Source: Stenotrophomonas sp. UBA2629 (lineage in GTDB: Bacteria; Pseudomonadota; Gammaproteobacteria; Xanthomonadales; Xanthomonadaceae). Taken from it: 64,000 nt of DNA. Made by a program: the position numbers and the translations under genes. This document shows positions 53,713 through 61,832 of the stretch, piece by piece. Where the stretch lies: the NCBI GenBank assembly GCA_002359895.1, contig DEOB01000011.1, forward strand, positions 63,203 to 127,202, in the 5' to 3' direction. The stretch's first letter is position 1; each line of letters starts with the position of its first letter. Under the pieces are notes generated by a model. It ran no database searches and was not told the DNA's origin. It was given only the letters and a program-made list of their open reading frames with translations.

Positions 53713-54774
53713 ATGCCAAAGGCAATACGCATCGCCGCCGTCCTGTTGCTGGTGCTCGCCGTGGTGCTGGCGATACTGGCCTTCGGCATTGGCCGCAACG
53801 CTCCCTCCACTCCCGACGTCAGCCTCGAGGCCGAGCCGGCCAACAGCCTGCCCAAGCGCACCTTTGTGGTGGCCACCCGAGCGCTGCCTGCCGGTCAGCC
53901 GATCAGCGCTGCGGATCTGTCCACCACCCAAATGCAGGCCGCTGCCAGTGAAGGTTTCCCGACAACTGCCGATGTGATTGGCAGGATCCCCAACAGCGAC
54001 ATCGCTGCAGGTGCCATGGTCAATCCTCGTCAATTGCTGCAGGGCATCGCCGCCGGCATCAAGCCCGGCGAGCGCGCGGTGGCCATTCCCGTGGATGAGC
54101 TGGCGGGAGTCAGCAACCGCATCGCGCCTGGCGACTATGTGGATGTGTTCATGAGCCTACAGGCGCCTGCCGAGGCCGGCGCACAACGCGACAACCCACA
54201 GGCACGATTGCTGCTGTCGCGGCTGCGGGTACTGGGTTACGGCGCAGAGGACGTGGGTACGCAGCAGGCTGCAGCACAGGCGCAGAGCAGTACAGACGCA
54301 GACCCGCCGGAGCCCGGCAGCCGTGCAGAAACCATTGCAGCACGCAGCAACAACAATGCCTCGTCCACCAACAACGGCAATACCGCGCCGCCCCGTAGCG
54401 CCATCCTTGCGGTGCCGGTACAGGACGCTGGCAGCCTGCTGTTGGCTGCGCACAGCGGCAAGTTGTTTCTGGCACTGCGCAACCCTGGTGACACCGCATT
54501 GGCCGATGCCTCGATCTTTGTCGCGCCGCCACCGGTGCTGCCGTTGCGTCGCGACCTCGATGCGATGGATGCCGAAGCTGCCACGCGCCCGGAAAACCAA
54601 GCCTATGCGGGCATCAGCCTGGCCGCGCTGGCGGGCGAATCCAGCGGCAGGAAACCTGCCGCGCCCGCACCCGCAGCAGCCGCCCCGGTACGAGCACGCA
54701 TGCCACGCGCCGCACCACGTCAGGGCATCGAGATCATCCGTGGCACGCCGTCCAACCGTTTGTCTTCGCCATGA
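53713..54774 (+). CDS. cpaB: Flp pilus assembly protein CpaB/RcpC
   Basis: A periplasmic assembly protein of 353 residues. It has an N-terminal membrane anchor (residues 4-27), then a SAF/AFP-like domain (TFVVATRALPAGQPISAADLSTTQM) and the CpaB core with RAVAIPVDELAGVSNRIAPGDYVDVF. A low-complexity linker rich in Ala, Ser and Asn splits the second half. It overlaps cpaC by 4 nt (ATGA). It works with the CpaC secretin at the outer-membrane exit. Confidence 0.93.
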   Translation: MPKAIRIAAVLLLVLAVVLAILAFGIGRNAPSTPDVSLEAEPANSLPKRTFVVATRALPAGQPISAADLSTTQMQAAASEGFPTTADVIGRIPNSDIAAGAMVNPRQLLQGIAAGIKPGERAVAIPVDELAGVSNRIAPGDYVDVFMSLQAPAEAGAQRDNPQARLLLSRLRVLGYGAEDVGTQQAAAQAQSSTDADPPEPGSRAETIAARSNNNASSTNNGNTAPPRSAILAVPVQDAGSLLLAAHSGKLFLALRNPGDTALADASIFVAPPPVLPLRRDLDAMDAEAATRPENQAYAGISLAALAGESSGRKPAAPAPAAAAPVRARMPRAAPRQGIEIIRGTPSNRLSSP

Positions 54775-56105
54775 CCGGGGGTTCTCTCTTGCTGCAACGT
54801 CCGCACAAAGCCACTTCTCTCATCGCCGTGCTGGCTTTGCTTGGCGCGGGCGCAATGCCGTTGTTTTTTGCCACGCCCGCGCAGGCTGAAACCACAACCA
54901 ACACCGTGTTGCTGGAACTCACCGAGCAGCGCCCATGGAACCTGCCAGCAGGCGTCGAGCGCATCGCCATCGCCGACCCTTCCATTGCGGATATCACCCG
55001 CATCGGACGTAACAGTGAGGCGCTGCTGGTGGGCAAGTCGCCGGGCAGCACCACCTTGCTGCTGTGGTTGCACAAACAAGCCACGCCAACTCGCATCCGT
55101 GTGGAGGTGCGCACTGCCATCCAAAGCGGGCTGCTGGATGGCGGTGGCAGCAACGTCACCGTACAGGCTGGGCAAGCACTGCTCTCCGGCAACGCCAGCT
55201 CACTGCTGGAGCACGAAGCCAGCCGCAAGGCCGCTGCTTCTGCTGTTGGCGAAAAGGGCGCCATCAACGATGCCGCCACCATCAGCCATGGCGGCGTGGT
55301 GCAGGTTGAAGTGAAGGTGGTGGAGTTCAACAAGAAAGTGCTGCGGCAGATCGGCATCAACTTCAACAACACCAACGGTGGCTTCAGTTACGGCATCGCC
55401 TCCCCCGCCGGCAGCAACAACGGCGGCGCGTTGTCGTCGGCGTTCAAACTGATTGCCGAGTCCCTCCCGGGCAAGTGGGATGCCAACATCGACATCCTGC
55501 AGAGTAACGGCATGGCGCGGGTGTTGGCCGAGCCCACATTGGTGGCGCTGTCCGGCCAGAGTGCGAGTTTTCTGGCCGGCGGCGAGTTGCCCATCCTTGA
55601 ACCACAAGGTCTGGGCACCACCACGGTGACGTTCAAACCCTTCGGTATCGGCCTGACCGTGACGCCAACGGTATTGGCCGCAGATCGCATCTCGCTGAAG
55701 GTGGCACCGGAAGCCAGCGACCTGGATTACAGCCGTGGCATTGCGTTGGACGGCACCCAGGTGCCTGCGATTTCCACGCGCCGTGCCGATACCACGGTTG
55801 AATTGGGCGATGGCGAAAGCTTCGTCATCGGCGGACTTGTCAGCAGCCAGCTGTCGTCGGTGGTCAACAAGATTCCGCTGCTCGGCGACCTGCCGATCAT
55901 CGGCTCGTTCTTCCGCAACCTTTCCTACCAACGCGAGGACAAGGAGTTGGTGATCGTGGTGACCCCGCGCTTGGTGCGGCCATTGGCGCGTGGGACTGAA
56001 ATCCCATTGCCCGGCCAGCGCGAAGCACAACCCAATCTGCCGGTATGGGGCTCGTGGCTGCTGCATCCCGCAAGCCCGGACCAACTGCCTGGCTTCTCAC
56101 GCTGA
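54771..56105 (+). CDS. cpaC: Tad outer-membrane secretin CpaC/RcpA
   Basis: Forms the outer-membrane pore of the Tad pilus. The 444-residue protein has a signal peptide ending near AQA (about residue 39), a BON/N-terminal pilus domain, and the type II/III secretin domain with VQVEVKVVEFNKKVLRQIG and the C-terminal VPAISTRRADTTVELGDGES. The final GDLPIIGSFFRNLSYQREDKELVIVVTPRLV is the universal secretin signature. It is translationally coupled to cpaB. Confidence 0.95.
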   Translation: MTGGSLLLQRPHKATSLIAVLALLGAGAMPLFFATPAQAETTTNTVLLELTEQRPWNLPAGVERIAIADPSIADITRIGRNSEALLVGKSPGSTTLLLWLHKQATPTRIRVEVRTAIQSGLLDGGGSNVTVQAGQALLSGNASSLLEHEASRKAAASAVGEKGAINDAATISHGGVVQVEVKVVEFNKKVLRQIGINFNNTNGGFSYGIASPAGSNNGGALSSAFKLIAESLPGKWDANIDILQSNGMARVLAEPTLVALSGQSASFLAGGELPILEPQGLGTTTVTFKPFGIGLTVTPTVLAADRISLKVAPEASDLDYSRGIALDGTQVPAISTRRADTTVELGDGESFVIGGLVSSQLSSVVNKIPLLGDLPIIGSFFRNLSYQREDKELVIVVTPRLVRPLARGTEIPLPGQREAQPNLPVWGSWLLHPASPDQLPGFSR

Positions 56106-56115
56106 AGCACAAACC

Positions 56116-57372
56116 ATGTCCTCGGTGATGCCCTTGCCCCTGAACCATAGCGCGACCACTCTGCAACTGGTGCTGTATGCACCGGATAACCGGCATATCG
56201 CCCGGCTGGGCAGCGTGCTGGCTGGGCACGTGGACCTGCGCTGGGTGGACAGTCGCGAAACCCTTCCGCGACAGCTGTTGGAGAGTGCTGCTGATGCAGC
56301 GGTGATCCTGCTCGACTACTGCGGCGGCAACGCCAGCTACTCCACCGACATCGCGCGCCAGTTGAGCACGCAGCAGCCGTTCCGCTCGCTCATCGGCATC
56401 GGCACCACCGGCCCTGAGCAGGCAACGCATCTGTTGGCGGCGGTGCGCTCGGGCGTGCGTGATTTCATCGACATCGATAACACCACCGCGCAGATGCTGG
56501 AAGTCTTCGAGCGTGTGGGCAGCCTGCCGGCTGCTGTGGCACCTGTCGCCAGCCGCGCCGTCGAAGTAAAACCCAGCGGCCGCCTTGTATTGCTGTTGGG
56601 CGTGCGCGGTGGCATTGGCACCAGCACCTTGGCAACGCACCTGGGCGCGCTGTTGGCCGAGCAACACCCGGCAGGCAGCGACGGCAACCACAATCAACTG
56701 CTGCTGCTTGATGTGGGCCAGCCATCGGCCGATGACGCGCTGTACCTCGGCATGGAAAGCCACTTCAGTTACGAAGAGGCGCTGGGCAATGTCGACCGGT
56801 TGGACCGCACCTTCGCCGCCACTGCGTTTGCGCACCACGCCAGCGGCTTGTCGCTGTTGGGCAATGCGAGCGGCACGCTGCTGAAGAAACACGAACCCAG
56901 CGCGCTGCTGGACCGCCTGCGCAGCGTGTTTCCCATCACATTGTGCGATGCCGGCGGCCTCCCCATCCAACTGATGCCAACCAGCCTGCTGCACAGCGCC
57001 ACCGACATCTGGCTGGTTGTCGACCAGGCGATTGGGTCACTGGTGTCGCTGGACCAGACCATGCGGGAGCTTGAACAACGCGGTCAACGCGATGCGCGCC
57101 TGAAGCTGATCGTCAACCGCTTCGACCCCAATGGTGGACTGAGCGACCAGCAGATCGCCCAACGCTTCCAGTTGCCGCTGCTGGCCACCCTGCCCGACCG
57201 CGCCCGCGTGCTGCGCTCCAATGCCGGCCTGGGTCACCTGCTCACCGAAACCGCGCCGCGCGACCCTTATCTGAGAGCGCTGGCGCCGCTGCTGCTGGCA
57301 CTGGATGGCAAACAAGCCAGCGCCGTCTCCAGCTCCCCCCTTTCCCGTCTCGCCAACCTGTTGGGCAAATGA
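56116..57372 (+). CDS. tadZ: TadZ/CpaE pilus localisation protein with a degenerate P-loop
   Basis: A MinD/ParA-like protein that places the Tad machine at a cell pole. The 418 residues comprise an N-terminal receiver-like domain (about 15-135) and a ParA-like domain. The deviant Walker A appears as GVRGGIGTST (162-171): arginine (164) and threonine (169) sit where the two lysines should be, so nucleotide hydrolysis is doubtful. Atypical P-loops are known for TadZ. ATG 56116 follows cpaC by 10 nt; its stop overlaps cpaF (ATGA). Confidence 0.9.
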   Translation: MSSVMPLPLNHSATTLQLVLYAPDNRHIARLGSVLAGHVDLRWVDSRETLPRQLLESAADAAVILLDYCGGNASYSTDIARQLSTQQPFRSLIGIGTTGPEQATHLLAAVRSGVRDFIDIDNTTAQMLEVFERVGSLPAAVAPVASRAVEVKPSGRLVLLLGVRGGIGTSTLATHLGALLAEQHPAGSDGNHNQLLLLDVGQPSADDALYLGMESHFSYEEALGNVDRLDRTFAATAFAHHASGLSLLGNASGTLLKKHEPSALLDRLRSVFPITLCDAGGLPIQLMPTSLLHSATDIWLVVDQAIGSLVSLDQTMRELEQRGQRDARLKLIVNRFDPNGGLSDQQIAQRFQLPLLATLPDRARVLRSNAGLGHLLTETAPRDPYLRALAPLLLALDGKQASAVSSSPLSRLANLLGK

Positions 57373-58727
57373 CAATGGAAGACAAGGTCACTCCGCTACC
57401 CGCCCGTCCCATGGCTCCCCCGCTGCCGGTCGAGCCGGTTGTCAGCGTGCCGTTCGAGCAGACCGAGCAGTTCCAGAGCGTGCTGTCGGCCGCGCACGAA
57501 TACCTGCTCAACCACGTTGAAGACCAGCGTGTCGATATCGATTCGTGGTCGCCGGAAACCACCGAAAAGTACGTCCGCACCCAGACCGCTGCCTTCGTCA
57601 AGGAATGGAAGATTCCGGTCAACGCGCAGGAGATGGAAGCGGTAGCCAAAGCGCTGCACAAGGAGCTGACCGGCTTCGGCCCGCTGGATGACCTGCTGCA
57701 CGACCCGGAGATCGAGGACATCCTCATCAACGGCTATAAGGACGTGCATGTCTCCAGCGGCGGCATGCTGCGCCGGGCCACGCAACGCTTCAGCGACGAC
57801 CGGCACCTGCTGCGCATCCTGCGGCGGATCATCGCCCCACTCGGCCGTCGCCTGGACGACTCCAATCCGATGGTTGATGCGCGTCTGCCCAACGGCGGCC
57901 GCCTCAACGCCATCATCTCGCCGCTGGCGGTCGATGGCCCGATGGTGTCGATCCGCAAATTCCGCAAAGACCCGTTCACCCCCGACGAACTGCTCGGGCG
58001 CGGCGCCTTCGACAAACCGATGTACGCACTGTTGAACGCGATGGTGCGCGGCCGCTGCAACATCCTCATTTCCGGCGGCACCAGCTCGGGCAAGACCTCT
58101 CTGCTGAACGCGCTGGCCACGTTCGTGCCGCACAACGAGCGCGTGGTCACCGTCGAAGACACCGCCGAGCTGGCACTGAACCATCCGCACGTGGTGCGCC
58201 TTGAAAGTCGCCTGGGCGGCTTTGATGGTGTCGGCGCGGTGAGCATCCGCGACCTGGTCCGCAACAGCCTGCGCATGCGCCCGGACCGCATCGTGGTCGG
58301 CGAAGTACGTGGCGCCGAAGTGCTGGAAATGCTGCAGGCCATGAACACCGGCCATGACGGCTCGATGGCCACCATCCATGCCAACGCGCCGCGCGACTGC
58401 CTGTATCGGTTGGAAATGCTGGCTGGTTTTGCCGGCTTCAATGGCAGCGAGGACAGCCTGCGCCGGCAGATCGCCAGCGCCATCGACTTCATCGTGCAAA
58501 TATCGCGCACCGCCAGCGGCCGCCGTGTCATCACCTCCATCACCGAAATCACCGGCGTCAGCGACAGCATCATCACCAGCCAGGAGCTGTTCAAACACGA
58601 ACCGTGGATCGACCAGGACGGCCGCGAGCGCGACCGCTGGCAGGGGTTGGGTTTCCATCCACACTGCTACAAGCTCGAACCGTTCCGGCAGGAATTGCGC
58701 GACGCCAACGCGGGGAGCTTCACATGA
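57369..58727 (+). CDS. cpaF: Tad pilus secretion ATPase CpaF/TadA
   Basis: A hexameric type II/IV secretion ATPase driving Flp pilus extension. The protein has 452 residues. Walker A is GGTSSGK (236-242) in ISGGTSSGKTSLLNAL. The Asp box VVTVEDTAELAL, the Walker B region RPDRIVVGEVRGAE and the His-box HDGSMATIHAN are all intact. There is no retraction-type PilT sequence; Tad systems use one ATPase. It overlaps both neighbours by 4 nt. Confidence 0.97.
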   Translation: MTMEDKVTPLPARPMAPPLPVEPVVSVPFEQTEQFQSVLSAAHEYLLNHVEDQRVDIDSWSPETTEKYVRTQTAAFVKEWKIPVNAQEMEAVAKALHKELTGFGPLDDLLHDPEIEDILINGYKDVHVSSGGMLRRATQRFSDDRHLLRILRRIIAPLGRRLDDSNPMVDARLPNGGRLNAIISPLAVDGPMVSIRKFRKDPFTPDELLGRGAFDKPMYALLNAMVRGRCNILISGGTSSGKTSLLNALATFVPHNERVVTVEDTAELALNHPHVVRLESRLGGFDGVGAVSIRDLVRNSLRMRPDRIVVGEVRGAEVLEMLQAMNTGHDGSMATIHANAPRDCLYRLEMLAGFAGFNGSEDSLRRQIASAIDFIVQISRTASGRRVITSITEITGVSDSIITSQELFKHEPWIDQDGRERDRWQGLGFHPHCYKLEPFRQELRDANAGSFT

Positions 58728-59638
58728 TGTTGCCGCTGCTACTGGGGAGCAGCGCGCTGTTGCTGGTCGCCGTGGCGATGGGCCTGTGGTGGGGGCTGGC
58801 CACGCGCGTGCAACAGCGCGCGGCCGCCGACCATGCCGAAACCCGCTTGTCCAATCCTGAAGCCCAGCGCAAGGCCGACGTCCCGGTCAGTCAACGCAAG
58901 CCTGCCCAACGCTGGGCCGAACTGCTGCGCCGTGCCGGCCTGCCAGAAGCCCCGCGCACGTTCGTGCTGCTGATCACGCCCGGCGTGCTTGCCGGCATCG
59001 GTGCGGGCATGCGCATGAACTCGGTGGGCTTCGGCCTGTTTGCGTTTGCCTTGTATCTGCTGGCCGCATGGCTGTGGCTGCAGCGCCGTATTGAAAAAAT
59101 CCAGCAACGGCTGATTTCACAGATGCCGGATTTTCTGGAGAACATGGTGCGCATGGCCGGCATCGGCAACAGCCTGTCGATGGCTTTCCAGAGCGCCACG
59201 CAGAACGTCGATCCACCGTTACGCCCCATTCTGGATTCAGCGCTGAGCTACACCCGCGCCGGCATGGATCTGGACCGCGCGCTACAGCAGGCCGCGCAGG
59301 CGTATCGGTTGCGCCCGCTGGAAATGTTGGCGGTGATTCTGGGCACCAGCATCCGCATCGGCGGCCGCAGCGACCAGATTCTGCAACGCATGAGTGACTT
59401 CATGCGCGACCTGGAAGAAGTGCAGCGCGAGCTGCAGGCCACCACGTCCGAAACCCGCATGTCGGCCTGGGTGCTGGGGCTGCTGCCGGTCATCGCGGCA
59501 ATGATGATGGCCTTGCTCAGCCCGGATTTCTTCCAGCCTATGTTCCATGACCCACTGGGCAAGAAGGTGCTGTTGATGGCCCTGGCACTGGAAGCGGCCG
59601 GCGCATTCCTGCTGTACCGCCTGGCCAAATCGCTATGA
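58724..59638 (+). CDS. tadB: Tad inner-membrane platform protein TadB
   Basis: One half of the inner-membrane platform that couples the ATPase to pilin insertion. From ATG 58724 it has 304 residues, with a GspF/T2SSF domain (about residues 140-270, ISQMPDFLENMVRMAGIGNS) and four hydrophobic segments, two at the N-terminus and two at the C-terminus. The start codon lies in the ATGA overlap with cpaF; ATG 58727 is equally possible. Paired with tadC downstream. Confidence 0.92.
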   Translation: MMLPLLLGSSALLLVAVAMGLWWGLATRVQQRAAADHAETRLSNPEAQRKADVPVSQRKPAQRWAELLRRAGLPEAPRTFVLLITPGVLAGIGAGMRMNSVGFGLFAFALYLLAAWLWLQRRIEKIQQRLISQMPDFLENMVRMAGIGNSLSMAFQSATQNVDPPLRPILDSALSYTRAGMDLDRALQQAAQAYRLRPLEMLAVILGTSIRIGGRSDQILQRMSDFMRDLEEVQRELQATTSETRMSAWVLGLLPVIAAMMMALLSPDFFQPMFHDPLGKKVLLMALALEAAGAFLLYRLAKSL

Positions 59639-59678
59639 GCTCCCTGCACACCACCTCTCACGCGCGGGGACGCCGCTC

Positions 59679-60611
59679 ATGAACCTGCTGTTGTCACTGT
59701 CATTGATGCTGGTGGTGGTTGCCTTGCTGCTGGCAGTAGCGGGCCTGCTGTATCAGGGCCGCCGCACCCAGCAGGCCAGCACGGCATTGCAGTCCGCGTT
59801 GGACAGCGCAAAACGCATCGCTCCGGAAGCCGCCGCACCGCGCAGCTGGTTGCGGCAGCGTCTGGCTGATCTGTCCGCCATCGGCCAGCACTTCGATGGC
59901 AGCCGCGTGCAGAAAGCGCTGTTGACACCTGAAGACCGTCTGTTGCTGGAACAGGTTGGCTGGAACCACACCACCGGCACCACCGCGTTCCTTGCATTGC
60001 GACTGATTCTTGCCGCGACACTCCCCGTGCTGGGCCTGTTGTTGCTGCGCCCCCAAGGCGGCCAGGCATTCGTTGTCATGTTGACCGGCTTTGCGCTCGG
60101 CATCCTGCTGCCCAAGCTGGTGCTGCGCACATGGGCCGCACGTCTACGCCGGAAAGTGGATGACGAGCTGCCGCTGCTGATCGACCTGCTGCGGCTGCTG
60201 CAGGGCGTGGGCTTCAGCATCGACCAGAGCCTGCAGATGGTGGGCGAGAAACTGCATATCGCTGTGCCGGTGCTTGGCAAGGAACTGCAACTTGCAAACA
60301 CCGCCTATACCCGTGGCCGCAGTCGTGAGCAGTCATTGCGACGACTGTCCGAATCGTTTGGCAATGACGACCTGCGCAGCCTGATGCAGATGGTGCTGCA
60401 GGTTCACCAGCACGGTGGCGCGGTGCAGGAGCCCCTCAAACAGTTCGGCATGCGCCTGCGCGAACAACGGCGGATGAAGATGAAGGAAAAGGTCGGCAAG
60501 CTTTCAGTGAAGATGACGGTGGTGATGATGGTGACGCTGCTGCCCGCCTTGATGCTGGTACTGGGTGGCCCGGCAATCATCTCGCTGGTCAACGCGGTCA
60601 GGGGAATGTGA
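59679..60611 (+). CDS. tadC: Tad inner-membrane platform protein TadC
   Basis: The second GspF-like platform protein, 310 residues. The T2SSF region (about 165-290) contains ELPLLIDLLRLLQGVGFSIDQSLQ and QMVLQVHQHGGAVQEPL, typical of TadC. Hydrophobic helices are at the N-terminus, around 105-145 and at the C-terminus. The 40-nt gap after tadB is the widest inside the pilus gene block after cpaB. Its TGA shares a base with the ATG of tadD. Confidence 0.92.
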   Translation: MNLLLSLSLMLVVVALLLAVAGLLYQGRRTQQASTALQSALDSAKRIAPEAAAPRSWLRQRLADLSAIGQHFDGSRVQKALLTPEDRLLLEQVGWNHTTGTTAFLALRLILAATLPVLGLLLLRPQGGQAFVVMLTGFALGILLPKLVLRTWAARLRRKVDDELPLLIDLLRLLQGVGFSIDQSLQMVGEKLHIAVPVLGKELQLANTAYTRGRSREQSLRRLSESFGNDDLRSLMQMVLQVHQHGGAVQEPLKQFGMRLREQRRMKMKEKVGKLSVKMTVVMMVTLLPALMLVLGGPAIISLVNAVRGM

Positions 60612-61432
60612 TGCGCGCAACAAACCTTCTGCAACTTCTGCTGCTGCCCTTGTTGATCGCCGGGTGCGGCAACAACCGCGCCACCTACAAAGTTCCGCCG
60701 GTGGAACCTGCATTGGTGGAGACGCCGCAGAACGACCGCGGCATGTATGTGGACCTCATCAGAAAGATGCAGGCCCAAGGTGCGTACTTCGCCTCGCTGG
60801 CGCATATCGATGCGTTCCGCCAGCGCTTCGGCGACACGCCGGAACTACGCATCCTGCAGGCCGATGCCCTGCGCGAGATAGGTGATTCCAACGCCGCCGC
60901 ACAGCTGTACCGCACGCTGACCAAGGGCCCACAAGCCGCGCAGGCGTGGCACGGACTCGGGCTTATTTCGGCGGCCGCCAACGATCACCCCAGCGCACAG
61001 ACCGCGCTGCAGAACGCCGTACAGGCTGATCCGCTCAACGTCACCTATTTGGGTGACTTGGGCTTCGCATTGCTGCGTGCAGGCGCGTTCGACCTGGCCC
61101 GCGCACCGCTGGCAAAAGCGGCCGAGCTTGCACCGGGTAATGCACGCGCTGTCTCCAACCTGGCGTTGTGGGCGCTGCTCAATGGCCAACCCGAGATGGC
61201 CGACGCCATGATCCAGCGCGCCAATTTGCCGCAGGCAACGCGTCAGGAGATCCTGCGTCTGGCGTCAACGTTACGCGCGCCGGTCGCAAGCCATATCCAG
61301 ACCAACACCGCCCCTGCAACGCTGGCCGCGCAGCAGACGCCAGCGGCACCGGCGCTGCGTCCGCAGCCCCCCCGCTCCATGCTCGACCGTTTCGACACTG
61401 CATCCAGCCCGACCAAGGAGACCGTGCAATGA
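60611..61432 (+). CDS. tadD: Tad pilotin-like TPR lipoprotein TadD
   Basis: A 273-residue lipoprotein with lipobox LIAGC near residue 19 and several TPR repeats (about 60-200, including AQAWHGLGLISAAANDHPSA and NARAVSNLALWALLNGQPEMA). In other Tad systems TadD assists secretin assembly. The C-terminal 60 residues are a low-complexity Pro/Ala tail. It overlaps tadC by one base and the next gene by 4 nt. Confidence 0.9.
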   Translation: MRATNLLQLLLLPLLIAGCGNNRATYKVPPVEPALVETPQNDRGMYVDLIRKMQAQGAYFASLAHIDAFRQRFGDTPELRILQADALREIGDSNAAAQLYRTLTKGPQAAQAWHGLGLISAAANDHPSAQTALQNAVQADPLNVTYLGDLGFALLRAGAFDLARAPLAKAAELAPGNARAVSNLALWALLNGQPEMADAMIQRANLPQATRQEILRLASTLRAPVASHIQTNTAPATLAAQQTPAAPALRPQPPRSMLDRFDTASSPTKETVQ

Positions 61433-61824
61433 ACAGACATTCCGTCATGGTTCCCCTGCTGCTGGCCGGGTTGCTTGCCACCTCCGCTGCCAGCGCACAG
61501 CACACACCGCTCATCGAACGCATGGCCGATGCACCGGCCTCCGCCACAGCGACGACACACCCCGAAACATCGGCCACGACCGCAACGCCCCTGGGCCACA
61601 ACCCGGTACAGGCAGTGACGACACAGCGCCCACAGATTGGCGACACCACCCGCGCCTTGCTGCGCCTGCAGGCGGATGGCAACAACGCCGGCAACGCATT
61701 GCCGATGCTGGGCGAGACCGCCAGCCGCAGTTACCAACGCTATCTCAACAGCTTCGACCATCCGATACCCGAATACTTCGAAGCCACTCTGCCCAGCTCC
61801 AAGCAAGGCGGCAGCAGCCGCTGA
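61429..61824 (+). CDS. DUF3613 domain protein of the Tad operon
   Basis: A 131-residue exported protein, with a signal peptide ending near ASAQ (residue 24). The C-terminal DUF3613-like motif includes TRALLRLQADGNNAGN and RSYQRYLNSFDHPIPEYFE. This family is found almost only in Tad loci of beta- and gammaproteobacteria; its job is unknown. It starts in an ATGA overlap with tadD, so it is a true member of the operon. Confidence 0.87.
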   Translation: MNRHSVMVPLLLAGLLATSAASAQHTPLIERMADAPASATATTHPETSATTATPLGHNPVQAVTTQRPQIGDTTRALLRLQADGNNAGNALPMLGETASRSYQRYLNSFDHPIPEYFEATLPSSKQGGSSR

Positions 61825-61832
61825 GGCCCCTC

